Assembly: GCA_017428785.1 (NCBI GenBank)
Contig: JAFRQD010000006.1
Span: forward strand, 26,098 to 90,097
Direction: 5' to 3'
DNA from: Bacteroidaceae bacterium
Lineage (GTDB): Bacteria > Bacteroidota > Bacteroidia > Bacteroidales > Bacteroidaceae
Length of the DNA: 64,000 nt
Shown: positions 43,119-52,567 of the stretch, in pieces
How the letters are laid out: each line of letters begins with the position of its first letter
Numbering within the stretch: the stretch's first letter is position 1
The notes under the pieces: model-generated
The model's input: the letters and a program-made list of their open reading frames with translations, nothing else
What the model was told of the DNA's origin: nothing
The model's database searches: none
Position numbers and translations under genes: made by a program

Positions 43119-43149
43119 CAAAAGTACACAAAAAAGGTTAATTGTGCAA
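43119..43149 (-). promoter_or_regulatory. promoter of the frdCAB operon
   Basis: TACTTTTG at 43126-43119 and TTG at 43149-43147 on the minus strand, 20 bp apart. It gives a leader of about 70 nt before frdC. Confidence 0.75.
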
Positions 43150-43179
43150 CTTTTTCGAGGAAATGTTGCAGGAATTGAC

Positions 43180-43187
43180 TACTTTTG
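43180..43187 (+). promoter_or_regulatory. TAnnTTTG -7 box for mnmG
   Basis: TACTTTTG, 28 bp before the mnmG start and divergent from the frd promoter about 50 bp away. Confidence 0.6.
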
Positions 43188-43215
43188 TACCTAAATTAGA
43201 TGTAAGACAGAACAG

Positions 43216-45159
43216 ATGGAGTTCAAATATGACGTCGTAGTTGTCGGTGCTGGCCATGCTGGATGCGAGGCTGCAACGGCTGCCGCAAAACTCGGAGCTA
43301 AGACTTGCCTCATTACGATGGACATGAACAAGATTGCGCAAATGTCGTGCAACCCAGCCATCGGAGGCATTGCCAAAGGACAGATTGTCAGGGAAATAGA
43401 CGCACTGGGAGGTCACACAGGCGAGGTGACGGACCAGACGGCCATACAGTTCCGCATGCTCAACCGCTCGAAAGGGCCAGCCATGTGGAGCCCCAGGGCA
43501 CAATGCGACAGGGCAAAATTCATCTGGAAATGGCGGGAAATACTGGAAAACACACCGGGACTCTCCATCTGGCAAGACCAGGTTGTGGAACTCCTCACGG
43601 AGGACTTCAAAACGCCGCAGGCGGAAAATAAATCGCCGCACGCGGCGATGACCAACGCCGCACGCGGGGATTGCCAACGCCGCGTGCGGGGATTGAGGAC
43701 TCTGCAAGGTGTTGATTTTCAGGCCTCTTGCGTCATCATAACGGCGGGCACTTTCCTCAACGGACTGATGCACATCGGACGCACACAGATTCCAGGCGGA
43801 CGATGCGCAGAACTGCCGAGCCTCCATCTCTCGGAGAGCATCGCGGCACAAGGCATCACCGTAGGGCGCATGAAGACCGGAACACCGGTTCGCATCGACG
43901 GACGCTCGGTGGACTTCTCCCTGCTACAGAGGCAGGACGGAGAACAGGACTTCCACAAATTCTCCTATATAGGCGAACCGCGTCAGCTGCCACAGCTGCC
44001 GTGCTGGATCACCTACACGAGCGAGGCGGTGCACGAGCGGCTGAGGGCTGCCCTACCCGACTCGCCGCTCTACAACGGGCAAATTCAAAGCATCGGCCCG
44101 CGATACTGCCCAAGCATCGAGACGAAGCTCGTCACATTCTCTGAACGCACTGAACATCAGCTGTTTCTGGAGCCGGAAGGGACTTCCACGAACGAGTATT
44201 ATCTGAATGGCTTCTCGAGTTCGCTGCCTATCGATGCTCAGATTGAGGCCTTGAAACTGATTCCGGCCTTCCGCGACCTGCAGGTGTATCGACCTGGGTA
44301 TGCGATAGAATACGATTTTTTCGACCCGACACAGCTGCGGCACTCGCTGGAGTCCAAGATTGTGGACGGGCTCTTCATGGCCGGACAAGTGAACGGCACG
44401 ACGGGCTACGAAGAGGCTGCGGGACAGGGACTGGTGGCGGGCGTCAACGCGGCGCGCAAGATTGCCGGACTCGAGCCGTTCGTCATGCGAAGGGACGAGT
44501 CCTACATCGGCGTCCTCATTGACGATCTGGTCACAAAAGGCGTTGATGAACCTTACCGCATGTTCACGTCGAGGGCCGAGTATCGCATCTTGCTTCGGCA
44601 AGACGACGCGGATGCACGACTCACGGAACGCAGCTACGAAATGGGCCTCGCCACACGCGAACGCTACGACCACTGGCTGCGTAAGAAGCAGGCTATCAAG
44701 GAGATAGAAGACTTCTGCAGTTCCTACAGTGTGAAAGCCGCGTATATAAACAAAGGCCTGAAAGCGCTGGGAAGCGAGGAGCTGCAGAGAGGTTGCAAAC
44801 TCATCGACCTGGTGATGCGGCCGCAGCTCTCCCTCTCAAACCTCGCTCCGTTCATCCCTGCCCTATCCGACAAGCTGAACTGCATCACCGACCGTCGCGA
44901 AGAAATCATGGAGGCTGCCGAGGTGCGCATGAAGTACAGCGGCTACATCCGCAGGGAGAAGGAGATAGCCGAGAAGATACACCGCCTGGAGAACATCCGC
45001 ATCAAGGGACGATTCAACTACCAGGACATACAATCACTCAGCACAGAAGCCCGTCAGAAACTCGCCAAAATAGACCCCGAAACGATGGCACAGGCCAGCC
45101 GTATCCCCGGCGTCAGTCCCAGCGACATAAACGTCCTGCTGGTCTTGCTGAATCGATAA
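43216..45159 (+). CDS. mnmG: tRNA uridine-5-carboxymethylaminomethyl modification enzyme MnmG (GidA)
   Basis: With MnmE it modifies the wobble uridine of several tRNAs in an FAD- and folate-dependent reaction. The 647 residues show the FAD site VVVGAGHAGCEAATAAAKLG, the cysteine region CNPAIGGIAKGQIVREIDAL, VIITAGTFLNGLMHIG, GRMKTGTPVRIDGRS and GYEEAAGQGLVAGVNAARKI. It is about 20 residues longer than usual because array A9 is read in frame at residues about 132-159 (KTPQAENKSPHAAMTNAARG and on) in a loop between two conserved strands. All flanking motifs are intact, so the enzyme probably still works. A parS-like site overlaps the stop codon. Confidence 0.95.
   Translation: MEFKYDVVVVGAGHAGCEAATAAAKLGAKTCLITMDMNKIAQMSCNPAIGGIAKGQIVREIDALGGHTGEVTDQTAIQFRMLNRSKGPAMWSPRAQCDRAKFIWKWREILENTPGLSIWQDQVVELLTEDFKTPQAENKSPHAAMTNAARGDCQRRVRGLRTLQGVDFQASCVIITAGTFLNGLMHIGRTQIPGGRCAELPSLHLSESIAAQGITVGRMKTGTPVRIDGRSVDFSLLQRQDGEQDFHKFSYIGEPRQLPQLPCWITYTSEAVHERLRAALPDSPLYNGQIQSIGPRYCPSIETKLVTFSERTEHQLFLEPEGTSTNEYYLNGFSSSLPIDAQIEALKLIPAFRDLQVYRPGYAIEYDFFDPTQLRHSLESKIVDGLFMAGQVNGTTGYEEAAGQGLVAGVNAARKIAGLEPFVMRRDESYIGVLIDDLVTKGVDEPYRMFTSRAEYRILLRQDDADARLTERSYEMGLATRERYDHWLRKKQAIKEIEDFCSSYSVKAAYINKGLKALGSEELQRGCKLIDLVMRPQLSLSNLAPFIPALSDKLNCITDRREEIMEAAEVRMKYSGYIRREKEIAEKIHRLENIRIKGRFNYQDIQSLSTEARQKLAKIDPETMAQASRIPGVSPSDINVLLVLLNR
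43609..43692 (+). repeat. family A array (A9) inside mnmG
   Basis: Four cores at 22-bp spacing, starting AAAACGCCGC and ending CGCGTGCGGGGATTGA, without the usual GCGTTTT end. It is preceded by CTCC-TCAC-GGAG and GACTTC, the same flank as array A8. Confidence 0.92.
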
Positions 45160-45174
45160 GTTTCACGTGGAACA
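45159..45174. promoter_or_regulatory. parS-like centromere site
   Basis: AGTTTCACGTGGAACA differs at one of 16 positions from the form TGTTTCACGTGGAACA of the widely conserved ParB site. It begins on the last base of the mnmG stop codon. A weaker match with two differences, CGTTCCGCGTGGAACA, lies within uvrC near 46855. Confidence 0.75.
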
Positions 45175-45182
45175 ATTGGCAG

Positions 45183-45244
45183 TAGTAACAAATGATAAAT
45201 GGTAAATGATTAAATGGTAAATGGAAAATGATTAAATGATAAAT
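45183..45244. repeat. low-complexity AAATGATAAATGG spacer
   Basis: Repeated AAATGGTAAATGATTAAATG-type words fill the gap between mnmG and apt. Confidence 0.6.
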
Positions 45245-45249
45245 GCAAG

Positions 45250-45780
45250 ATGAATAATGAATATCTACTGAAGAACTTGCGAAATGTGCCGGACTTTCCT
45301 GTGCCTGGCATACAGTTCAAGGATGTGAGCACGCTGTATAAGAACCCCAAATGCCTGAAGATAATGGTCAACGAGCTCTACGAACTCTACAAGGACAAAG
45401 GCATAACAAAGGTGGTGGGCATCGAGAGCCGTGGCTTCGTCGTTGGCGCCGCACTGGCTGTCAAGCTGGGAGCTGGGTTCGTGATGTGTCGCAAACCAGG
45501 CAAACTCCCCGCAGAAACACGCAAGGAAAGCTATATGAAGGAATACGGCAAGGATACCATCGAGATTCATACGGATGCTATCGAGGAGAAAGATGTGGTC
45601 CTTCTCCACGATGACCTCCTCGCCACAGGAGGCAGCATGAAGGCCGCCTACAACCTCGTCAAGCAGTTCAATCCTAAGAAGATCTACATAAACTTCATCA
45701 TCGAGCTGACCATAGAAGGGCTCAACGGCCGCGCTGTCTTCGACAAAGATGTGGAAATGACCACCCTTCTCAAGATATAA
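45250..45780 (+). CDS. apt: adenine phosphoribosyltransferase
   Basis: Salvages adenine to AMP using PRPP in the cytoplasm. The 176 residues show the N-terminal NLRNVPDFPVPGIQFKDVST, VVGIESRGFVVGAALAVKLG, RKPGKLPAETRKESYMKEYG and the PRPP-binding VVLLHDDLLATGGSMKAAYN. Length and motifs agree with the family. Probably transcribed with mnmG and uvrC. Confidence 0.95.
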   Translation: MNNEYLLKNLRNVPDFPVPGIQFKDVSTLYKNPKCLKIMVNELYELYKDKGITKVVGIESRGFVVGAALAVKLGAGFVMCRKPGKLPAETRKESYMKEYGKDTIEIHTDAIEEKDVVLLHDDLLATGGSMKAAYNLVKQFNPKKIYINFIIELTIEGLNGRAVFDKDVEMTTLLKI

Positions 45781-45870
45781 CAGTCCTTCATCCCTAATAA
45801 TATCCCCAATAGGTGTCCCGTATGTTGCGTTGCCAACGCAACATCAAAACCCCTCCACACAACCAAAGAA

Positions 45871-47706
45871 ATGGAAAAGGCGGAAAAAGACAAGCTAAGG
45901 GCTTACTTGATGGGCATTGTCAGCAACCTGCCTGAATGTCCGGGATGCTACCAGTACCTCGACGACACTGGCACCATCATTTATGTCGGCAAGGCAAAGA
46001 ACCTGAAGCGCCGCGTCTATTCCTATTTTTCCAAGGAGCACGAAAACAGAAAGACCGCAATACTCGTCTCTAAGATTCGCGATATCAAATACATAGTGGT
46101 CAATACGGAGGAAGATGCTTTGCTGTTGGAAAACAATCTTATCAAGCAATGGTCTCCCCGATACAACATCCTTCTCAAGGACGGCAAGACATATCCGAGC
46201 ATCGTTATTACCAACGAATACCTGCCTCGCATCTTCCAAACTCGAAAGATAGACAAGCGTCTGGGCACTTACTTCGGCCCCTACAGCCACGTTCCCACGA
46301 TGTATCTGCTCCTTGAACTCATCAAAAAACTCTATCCCCTGCGTCGGTGCAGAGAAACAATAACGGCCGATTCCATCGAAAAAGGCAAGCATAAAGAGTG
46401 CCTGGAATACCATATAAAGAATTGCAAAGCACCCTGCTCGCTCCGCCAAAGCCATGAAGAATACATGGAATACATCGCTGAAGCAAAGGAAATACTGAAG
46501 GGAAACACAGCACAACTGGAGCGACAAATGCTGCAACGCATGCAAGAACATGCGGCGAAGCTGGAGTTCGAAGAGGCCGAAGCAATAAAGCAAAAGTACT
46601 TGCTGCTGGAAAACTACCGCAGCAAGAGCGAGGTGGTAAGCAGCACCCTGCACAATATCGATGTCTTCAACATAGAGAACAATGAAAAGGTGGCGTACAT
46701 CAATTACCTGCACGTCACGAATGGTTGCATAACGCAGGCTTTTACATTTGAGTACGCCAAGCGCCTCGATGAGTCAGACGAAGAGCTTCTTGCCGAAGGA
46801 ATCATTGAGATGCGACAACGCTACTGCAGTGAAAGTAAGGAGGTTATCGTGCCGTTCCGCGTGGAACACTTGGGTGAGATTGTGGTTACCGTTCCACAAA
46901 AAGGGGACAAGAAAAAGCTGCTTGAGCTATCAAAGCTGAATGTCCTGCAATACAAAAAAGACAGAATCAGCCAAAGCGACAAACTGAACCCGGAACAAAA
47001 GCAGGTGAGACTTATGAAGGAACTGCAGGAAGCTTTGCAACTCCCTACCCTTCCGATGCAGATTGAGTGTTTTGACAACTCAAACATCAGCGGGACGGAT
47101 GCCGTTGCAGGCTGTGTCGTCTTCAAAAAGTGCAAGCCGAGCAAACAGGATTACCGTAAATACATCATTAAGACAGTCAGCGGACCTGACGATTATGCCA
47201 GCATGCAAGAGGTTGTGCGGCGGCGTTACAGCCGTATGATAGAAGAAGGGACTGCCCTACCCGACCTGATCATTACGGATGGCGGGCGTGGGCAAATGGA
47301 GGTTGTAAGAGAGGTCGTTGAGGATGAACTGCAGCTATCTATTCCAATTGCGGGTCTAGCAAAGGACGACAAGCATCGCACTAACGAGCTGCTTTACGGC
47401 TTCCCTCCTCAAGTAATTGCCATGAAAACGGAATCCCCCTTGTTCCGCTTGCTGACACAAATACAGGAGGAGGTGCACAGATACGCTATCACGTTCCATC
47501 GCGACAAGCGCAGCAAGCACCAGGTTGCCAGCGCACTGGACAACATTCCAGGCATCGGACCGAAGACAAAGGCATTGCTGCTTAGGAAATGGCATAGCGT
47601 GAAGCGCATAAGAGAGGCTGAAGAAAGCGAACTTGCCGCACTCGTTGGAGCCACAAAGGCAAAGATTCTGAAGGAAATGCTTGCAGAAACGAACGAAAAG
47701 TCGTAG
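45871..47706 (+). CDS. uvrC: excinuclease ABC subunit C
   Basis: Makes both incisions in nucleotide excision repair. The 611 residues have the GIY-YIG domain (GCYQYLDDTGTIIYVGKAKN), the UVR motif (KLEFEEAEAIKQKYLLLENY), the RNase H-like nuclease (IECFDNSNISGTDAVAGCVV, LIITDGGRGQMEVV) and the C-terminal helix-hairpin-helix (LDNIPGIGPKTKALLLRKW). Codon and base usage match its neighbours. It lies in the rightward run 90 bp after apt. Confidence 0.96.
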   Translation: MEKAEKDKLRAYLMGIVSNLPECPGCYQYLDDTGTIIYVGKAKNLKRRVYSYFSKEHENRKTAILVSKIRDIKYIVVNTEEDALLLENNLIKQWSPRYNILLKDGKTYPSIVITNEYLPRIFQTRKIDKRLGTYFGPYSHVPTMYLLLELIKKLYPLRRCRETITADSIEKGKHKECLEYHIKNCKAPCSLRQSHEEYMEYIAEAKEILKGNTAQLERQMLQRMQEHAAKLEFEEAEAIKQKYLLLENYRSKSEVVSSTLHNIDVFNIENNEKVAYINYLHVTNGCITQAFTFEYAKRLDESDEELLAEGIIEMRQRYCSESKEVIVPFRVEHLGEIVVTVPQKGDKKKLLELSKLNVLQYKKDRISQSDKLNPEQKQVRLMKELQEALQLPTLPMQIECFDNSNISGTDAVAGCVVFKKCKPSKQDYRKYIIKTVSGPDDYASMQEVVRRRYSRMIEEGTALPDLIITDGGRGQMEVVREVVEDELQLSIPIAGLAKDDKHRTNELLYGFPPQVIAMKTESPLFRLLTQIQEEVHRYAITFHRDKRSKHQVASALDNIPGIGPKTKALLLRKWHSVKRIREAEESELAALVGATKAKILKEMLAETNEKS

Positions 47707-47711
47707 CTTTG
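47681..47711 (+). promoter_or_regulatory. promoter before dtd
   Basis: TTG at 47681-47683 and TAGCTTTG at 47704-47711, 20 bp apart, straddling the end of uvrC. The dtd ATG is 40 bp downstream. Confidence 0.65.
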
Positions 47712-47750
47712 CACATTATATATAATATAAAGGAAAGAGAAATAAAGGAG

Positions 47751-48203
47751 ATGAGAACTGTCATCCAGAGAGTGAAACGAGCGAGCGTTAGGGTAGGGGA
47801 CACTACCGTCTCAGCGATAGGACAAGGACTGTTGCTGCTGCTCGGCATAGAAGCCGCAGACACGGAGGAAGACATCCAGTGGCTGTGCCATAAAGTTCTG
47901 GGGCTAAGAATATTCGACGACGAGGAAGGCGTTATGAATCGCAGCATCATGGATGTTGGCGGGGACGCTATAGTGGTGAGCCAGTTCACGCTTCACGCGA
48001 GCTATAAGAAAGGCAATCGTCCCAGCTGGATACGCGCAGCTGGCCATGAGCATGCTGTTCCGATGTACGAGAGGTTCGTAGAGGTGCTCAGCGAAGGGCT
48101 CGGCAAGCCTGTGGGTACCGGCGTGTTTGGTGCTGAGATGCAAGTCGAGCTCATCAACGACGGACCCGTTACGATCTGCATGGATACAAAGAATAAAGAA
48201 TAA
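47751..48203 (+). CDS. dtd: D-aminoacyl-tRNA deacylase
   Basis: Removes D-amino acids (and glycine) mischarged onto tRNAs. The 150 residues start MRTVIQRVKRASVRVGDTTV and contain the active-site motifs VVSQFTLHASYKKGNRPSW and ELINDGPVTICMD, the latter with the cross-subunit Gly-cisPro. The start at 47751 follows the family; the frame open to 47709 overlaps the promoter. A short gap of 6 bp leads to mazG. Confidence 0.94.
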   Translation: MRTVIQRVKRASVRVGDTTVSAIGQGLLLLLGIEAADTEEDIQWLCHKVLGLRIFDDEEGVMNRSIMDVGGDAIVVSQFTLHASYKKGNRPSWIRAAGHEHAVPMYERFVEVLSEGLGKPVGTGVFGAEMQVELINDGPVTICMDTKNKE

Positions 48204-48209
48204 CAGAAT

Positions 48210-48533
48210 ATGACAATCAGAGAAGCACAGGAGCGCGTGGACCAATGGATCAAGAGGTATGGCGTGCGATACTTCAACGAACTGACCAATATGGCTTGCC
48301 TGACGGAGGAGGTAGGGGAGCTGGCACGCGTGATGGCCCGTAAATACGGGGAGCAGTCGTTCAAAGAGGGCGAGAGCCAAGACCTTAGCGAGGAGATGGC
48401 TGACGTGCTGTGGGTGCTGATATGCCTGGCGAACCAGACGGGCGTCGATTTGACGACGGCACTGGAGGCCAGCATCGAGAAGAAGACTCTGCGAGATAAA
48501 GACAGACACTTGAACAACATAAAACTAAAATAA
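48210..48533 (+). CDS. MazG-like nucleotide pyrophosphohydrolase
   Basis: Hydrolyses nucleoside triphosphates to monophosphates, probably housecleaning of non-canonical dNTPs. The 107 residues form a single MazG domain with the metal-binding pattern LTEEVGELARVMARKYGEQS and SEEMADVLWVLICLANQTGV (EExxE and ExxD). It sits 6 bp after dtd and 2 bp before deoC, so the three are one operon. Confidence 0.9.
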   Translation: MTIREAQERVDQWIKRYGVRYFNELTNMACLTEEVGELARVMARKYGEQSFKEGESQDLSEEMADVLWVLICLANQTGVDLTTALEASIEKKTLRDKDRHLNNIKLK

Positions 48534-48535
48534 AC

Positions 48536-49432
48536 ATGGAAACATTCGAGAAAAGTAAGTACGAACAAATGTTTTCGCAGTACGATACTGCACTGAAAGA
48601 CAGCGAGGTAGCGGCAAAGGTGGCTGACATCATCGAGAAGAAGGTGCCGGAGAACGACACTCTCGCGGTCAAGAAGTTCCTGATGGGCAGCGTGGAGCTG
48701 ACAACCCTCAAGACGACCGACAGCGAAGAGAGTGTGCTGGCCTTCACGGAGAAGGTCAATAAGTTCGAGGACGCATACCCCGAACTGCCGCACGTTGCCA
48801 CTATCTGCGTCTATCCGTGCTTTGCGAAGATAGTAAGCCAAAGCCTTGAGGTAGAGGGTGTTGAGGTGGCCTGTGTAAGCGGGAGCTTCCCGTCGTCGCA
48901 GGCTTTGATAGAGATAAAGACGGTGGAGACAGCGCTGGCCTTGAAGGACGGTGCTACGGAGATTGACATCGTGATGAGCGTGGGCAAGTACCTGAGCGGC
49001 GACTATGAGACGCTCTGCGACGAGATAAGCGAGCTGAAGGCCATATGCGGGGACAGGAAGATGAAGGTGATCCTGGAAACGGGCCTGCTGCCAAGCGCCT
49101 CGGACATCAAGAAGGCGAGCCTGCTGGCGATGTATGCGGGCGCTGACTATATCAAGACAAGCACAGGGAAGGAGAAGCCGGCAGCAACACCGGAGGCTGC
49201 CTATGTCATGTGCCAGGCGATAAAGGAGTACTACAACAAGACGGGCATCCAGATCGGGTTCAAGCCGGCGGGCGGGCTCAACACGGTGCACGACGCACTC
49301 ATCTATTATACAATAGTGAAGGAGGTGCTTGGGGAGAAGTGGCTCACCAACCAGTGGCTCCGCCTCGGCACAAGCAGACTGGCAAACCTGCTGCTGAGCG
49401 AGGTGCTCGGGAAAGAGACGAAGTTCTTTTAG
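48536..49432 (+). CDS. deoC: deoxyribose-phosphate aldolase
   Basis: Cleaves 2-deoxyribose-5-phosphate to glyceraldehyde-3-phosphate and acetaldehyde. The 298 residues have the TIM-barrel motifs VATICVYPCFAKIVSQSLEV, GATEIDIVMSVGKYLSGDYE, KVILETGLL and the Schiff-base lysine region GADYIKTSTGKEKPAATPEA. The length suits the longer Bacteroidetes type of DeoC. The repeat cluster of family D begins right behind it. Confidence 0.93.
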   Translation: METFEKSKYEQMFSQYDTALKDSEVAAKVADIIEKKVPENDTLAVKKFLMGSVELTTLKTTDSEESVLAFTEKVNKFEDAYPELPHVATICVYPCFAKIVSQSLEVEGVEVACVSGSFPSSQALIEIKTVETALALKDGATEIDIVMSVGKYLSGDYETLCDEISELKAICGDRKMKVILETGLLPSASDIKKASLLAMYAGADYIKTSTGKEKPAATPEAAYVMCQAIKEYYNKTGIQIGFKPAGGLNTVHDALIYYTIVKEVLGEKWLTNQWLRLGTSRLANLLLSEVLGKETKFF

Positions 49433-49439
49433 AAACAAA

Positions 49440-49665
49440 GAGGAAGACCCGATGGTGACCCCTCGGGCACAGTGGCTGGGAGAACCGAGGACGGAGACCC
49501 GCGGGCACGACCGCAGAGAGGCCCGCGGGAAAAGCCGCGGGCACAACAGCAGAGGAGAACCGAAGGGGAACCGAAGGCGAGGAGACCCGCGGGAAAAGCC
49601 GCGGGCACAGCGGCAGAGGGGAACCGAAGACGGCGGCGGCCGGTTAACCCGCCGGCGGCGGCCTA
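49440..49665. repeat. family D hairpin cluster after deoC
   Basis: Two close copies of a CCCGCGG-GAAAAG-CCGCGGG hairpin (49521-49542, 49586-49606) sit among GGGCACAGCGGCAGAGG and GAACCGAAGG words, closing with a GGCGGCGGCCGG block. A purine-rich ORF across it is repeat translation. The remainder of the gap to 49844 shows nothing I can support as a gene. Confidence 0.88.
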
Positions 49666-49844
49666 GTAGGATGGTGCGAATGTGCGGAACATTTTCCTTC
49701 GCGAGAAGCGATTATTTGAAGCCTTGGGGTAGGGCGGAGGAAAAGAAACGATTCTCAGAGGCCGGTTTTGAGGATAAGCATTTGAATGAATGGATTTTAT
49801 AACATAAAAAGAGGAATCAGAAAACTAACAAAATAGAAAGAGAC

Positions 49845-50714
<870 letters not shown>

Positions 50715-50735
50715 AAAACGCCCTCAGGGGCACTG

Positions 50736-50825
50736 AAAAACGCCGCCTGCGGCGATGGCAATCCCCGCGTGCGGCGTTGACCATTTCCGCGTGCGGCGTT
50801 GCCAATCCCCGCACGCGGCGTTTTT
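50736..50825 (-). repeat. family A array (A10)
   Basis: Four cores, interior in minus orientation, bounded by AAAAACGCCGCCTGCGG and CCGCACGCGGCGTTTTT, with GCCCTCAGGGGC at its left. It probably terminates the OmpA transcript. Confidence 0.93.
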
Positions 50826-50883
50826 ATACCCCTCTTTTTGCGTACTTTTTCGCCTCGTGCATCGGTATGTCGAAAAAAAAGTG

Positions 50884-50891
50884 TAACTTTG
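50884..50891 (+). promoter_or_regulatory. TAnnTTTG -7 box for the S41 protease gene
   Basis: TAACTTTG, 31 bp before the ATG at 50923. Confidence 0.6.
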
Positions 50892-50922
50892 CCGCCATAA
50901 AAGCTAACATACATTATATATT

Positions 50923-52527
50923 ATGAAGAGATTCACCATTGCCATTGCCGCGTTGCTCATGGGCATGAGCCTGCCGGCTCAAATACTTTTCGGCAATTCG
51001 CCTGTTAACAAGAAAGCACAAAGCGACCTGGAGCAGAACATGCAAAAGCTCCTGATGGCAAGCGTCATGATAAACAACTTCTATGTGGACAGCGTGGACA
51101 GCAAGAAGCTGACGGAGGACGCCATCAACGGCATCCTCTCCAAGCTCGACCCGCACTCGGCTTACACGAATGCTGATGATACCAAGAAGTTTACGGAGCC
51201 CCTGACAGGTTCCTTCGAAGGCATCGGCGTGCAGTTCAACATGCTCGAGGACACGCTGCTCGTCATCCAGCCCGTGCCGAAAGGCCCCAGCGAACGCGTG
51301 GGCATCCTGGCCGGCGACCGCATCGTCAGCGTGGCCGACACAGCGATAGCAGGCGTGAAGATGAGCCGCGAAGAGATCATGCACCGCCTGCGCGGCCCGA
51401 AAGGCACCATCGCCCATCTCGGCATCGTGCGCCGAGGCATCAGGGACACCCTCTATTTCGACGTGAAGCGCGACAAGATACCCGTCAACTCGGTGGACGC
51501 AGCCTACATGGTCACCCCGACAATCGGCCTCGTGCGCTTCAACAACTTTGCCCAGACGACCCACGACGAAGTCGTCAGCGCCATCAAGAAACTCAAGGGC
51601 GAGGGCATGAAGGACCTCATCATCGACCTCCAGCAGAACTCGGGAGGCTTCCTGCAAGCCGCTGCCGACCTGGCCAGCGAGTTCCTCCCAAAAGGCGACA
51701 TGATAGTCTATACGAAGGGTAGGAGCGTGCCCAACCAGGAGTTCCGCAGCACAGGCGGCAGCGCCTTCCAGGAAGGCAAAGTGGCGGTACTCATCGACGA
51801 ATACAGCGCCTCGGCAGCCGAGATACTCTCCGGCGCCATACAGGACCAGGACCGCGGCATCGTGGTCGGTCGTCGCTCCTTCGGCAAAGGCCTCGTGCAG
51901 CGCCCCTTCGACATGCCCGACGGCTCGATGATACGCCTCACCACAGCCCGCTACTACACCCCCAGCGGACGCAGCATACAGAAACCCTACGAAAAGGGAA
52001 AAGGACTCGACTACGCCAAGGACGTCATCAACCGCTACAACAAAGGCGAGCTGACCAACGAGGACAGCATCCACTTCCCCGACTCCCTGCGCTATCAGAC
52101 ACTCCGCAAAGGCCGCACAGTCTATGGCGGAGGAGGCATCATGCCCGACTGCTTCGTGCCCCTCGACACCACACGCTACGCCAAATGCTACCGCGAGATG
52201 TCGGCCAAGAGCATCGTCATAAATGCCAACCTCAAGTACATGGACAAGAACCGCAAGAAGCTCGCCAAGGCATATCCCAGCTTCGAGAAGTTCAAAGCCG
52301 AGTATGAAGTGCCGCAGGAACTCATCGACGAAATATTCGCAGAAGGCGAGAAGCAGAACATCAAGCCCAAGGACGACGAGGAACGCCAAAAGGCAGCCGA
52401 CAACATACGCTTCATCGTAAAAGGCCTCGTGGCACGCGACCTCTGGGACATGAGCGAGTACTTCGCCATCATCTATGCCGACGACGAAGTGGTCAAGAAA
52501 GCCGTCGAACTGCTTAGCCAGGAGTAA
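50923..52527 (+). CDS. S41 family C-terminal processing protease
   Basis: A periplasmic serine/lysine protease with a PDZ domain. The 534 residues have a signal peptide (MKRFTIAIAALLMGMSLPAQ), the PDZ domain about residues 90-170 (IVSVADTAIAGVKMSREEIM), and the catalytic core with Ser297 in IDEYSASAAEILSGAI and Lys322 in RRSFGKGLVQRPFD. The C-terminal helical region of about 150 residues is usual in Bacteroidetes members. Probable substrates are envelope proteins. It has its own promoter and a downstream family E hairpin. Confidence 0.93.
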   Translation: MKRFTIAIAALLMGMSLPAQILFGNSPVNKKAQSDLEQNMQKLLMASVMINNFYVDSVDSKKLTEDAINGILSKLDPHSAYTNADDTKKFTEPLTGSFEGIGVQFNMLEDTLLVIQPVPKGPSERVGILAGDRIVSVADTAIAGVKMSREEIMHRLRGPKGTIAHLGIVRRGIRDTLYFDVKRDKIPVNSVDAAYMVTPTIGLVRFNNFAQTTHDEVVSAIKKLKGEGMKDLIIDLQQNSGGFLQAAADLASEFLPKGDMIVYTKGRSVPNQEFRSTGGSAFQEGKVAVLIDEYSASAAEILSGAIQDQDRGIVVGRRSFGKGLVQRPFDMPDGSMIRLTTARYYTPSGRSIQKPYEKGKGLDYAKDVINRYNKGELTNEDSIHFPDSLRYQTLRKGRTVYGGGGIMPDCFVPLDTTRYAKCYREMSAKSIVINANLKYMDKNRKKLAKAYPSFEKFKAEYEVPQELIDEIFAEGEKQNIKPKDDEERQKAADNIRFIVKGLVARDLWDMSEYFAIIYADDEVVKKAVELLSQE

Positions 52528-52534
52528 CCATTCC

Positions 52535-52553
52535 CCCTCTCCTTGGGAGAGGG
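52535..52553 (+). terminator. family E hairpin after the S41 protease gene
   Basis: CCCTCTC and GAGAGGG around CTTGG. There is no T-run, so it may act as an attenuator rather than a full terminator; ybeY starts 15 bp later. Confidence 0.45.
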
Positions 52554-52567
52554 TAGGGGAGAGGCCT

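Noticed and set aside
46853-46868. Second parS site inside uvrC
   Set aside because: Two mismatches, one in the central CACGTG, and it lies in conserved coding sequence, so chance is a sufficient explanation. Mentioned only as a weak match.
49452-49802. ORF across the family D cluster after deoC
   Set aside because: Its Arg/Gly/Glu-rich sequence is only repeat translation, and its end has no family similarity.
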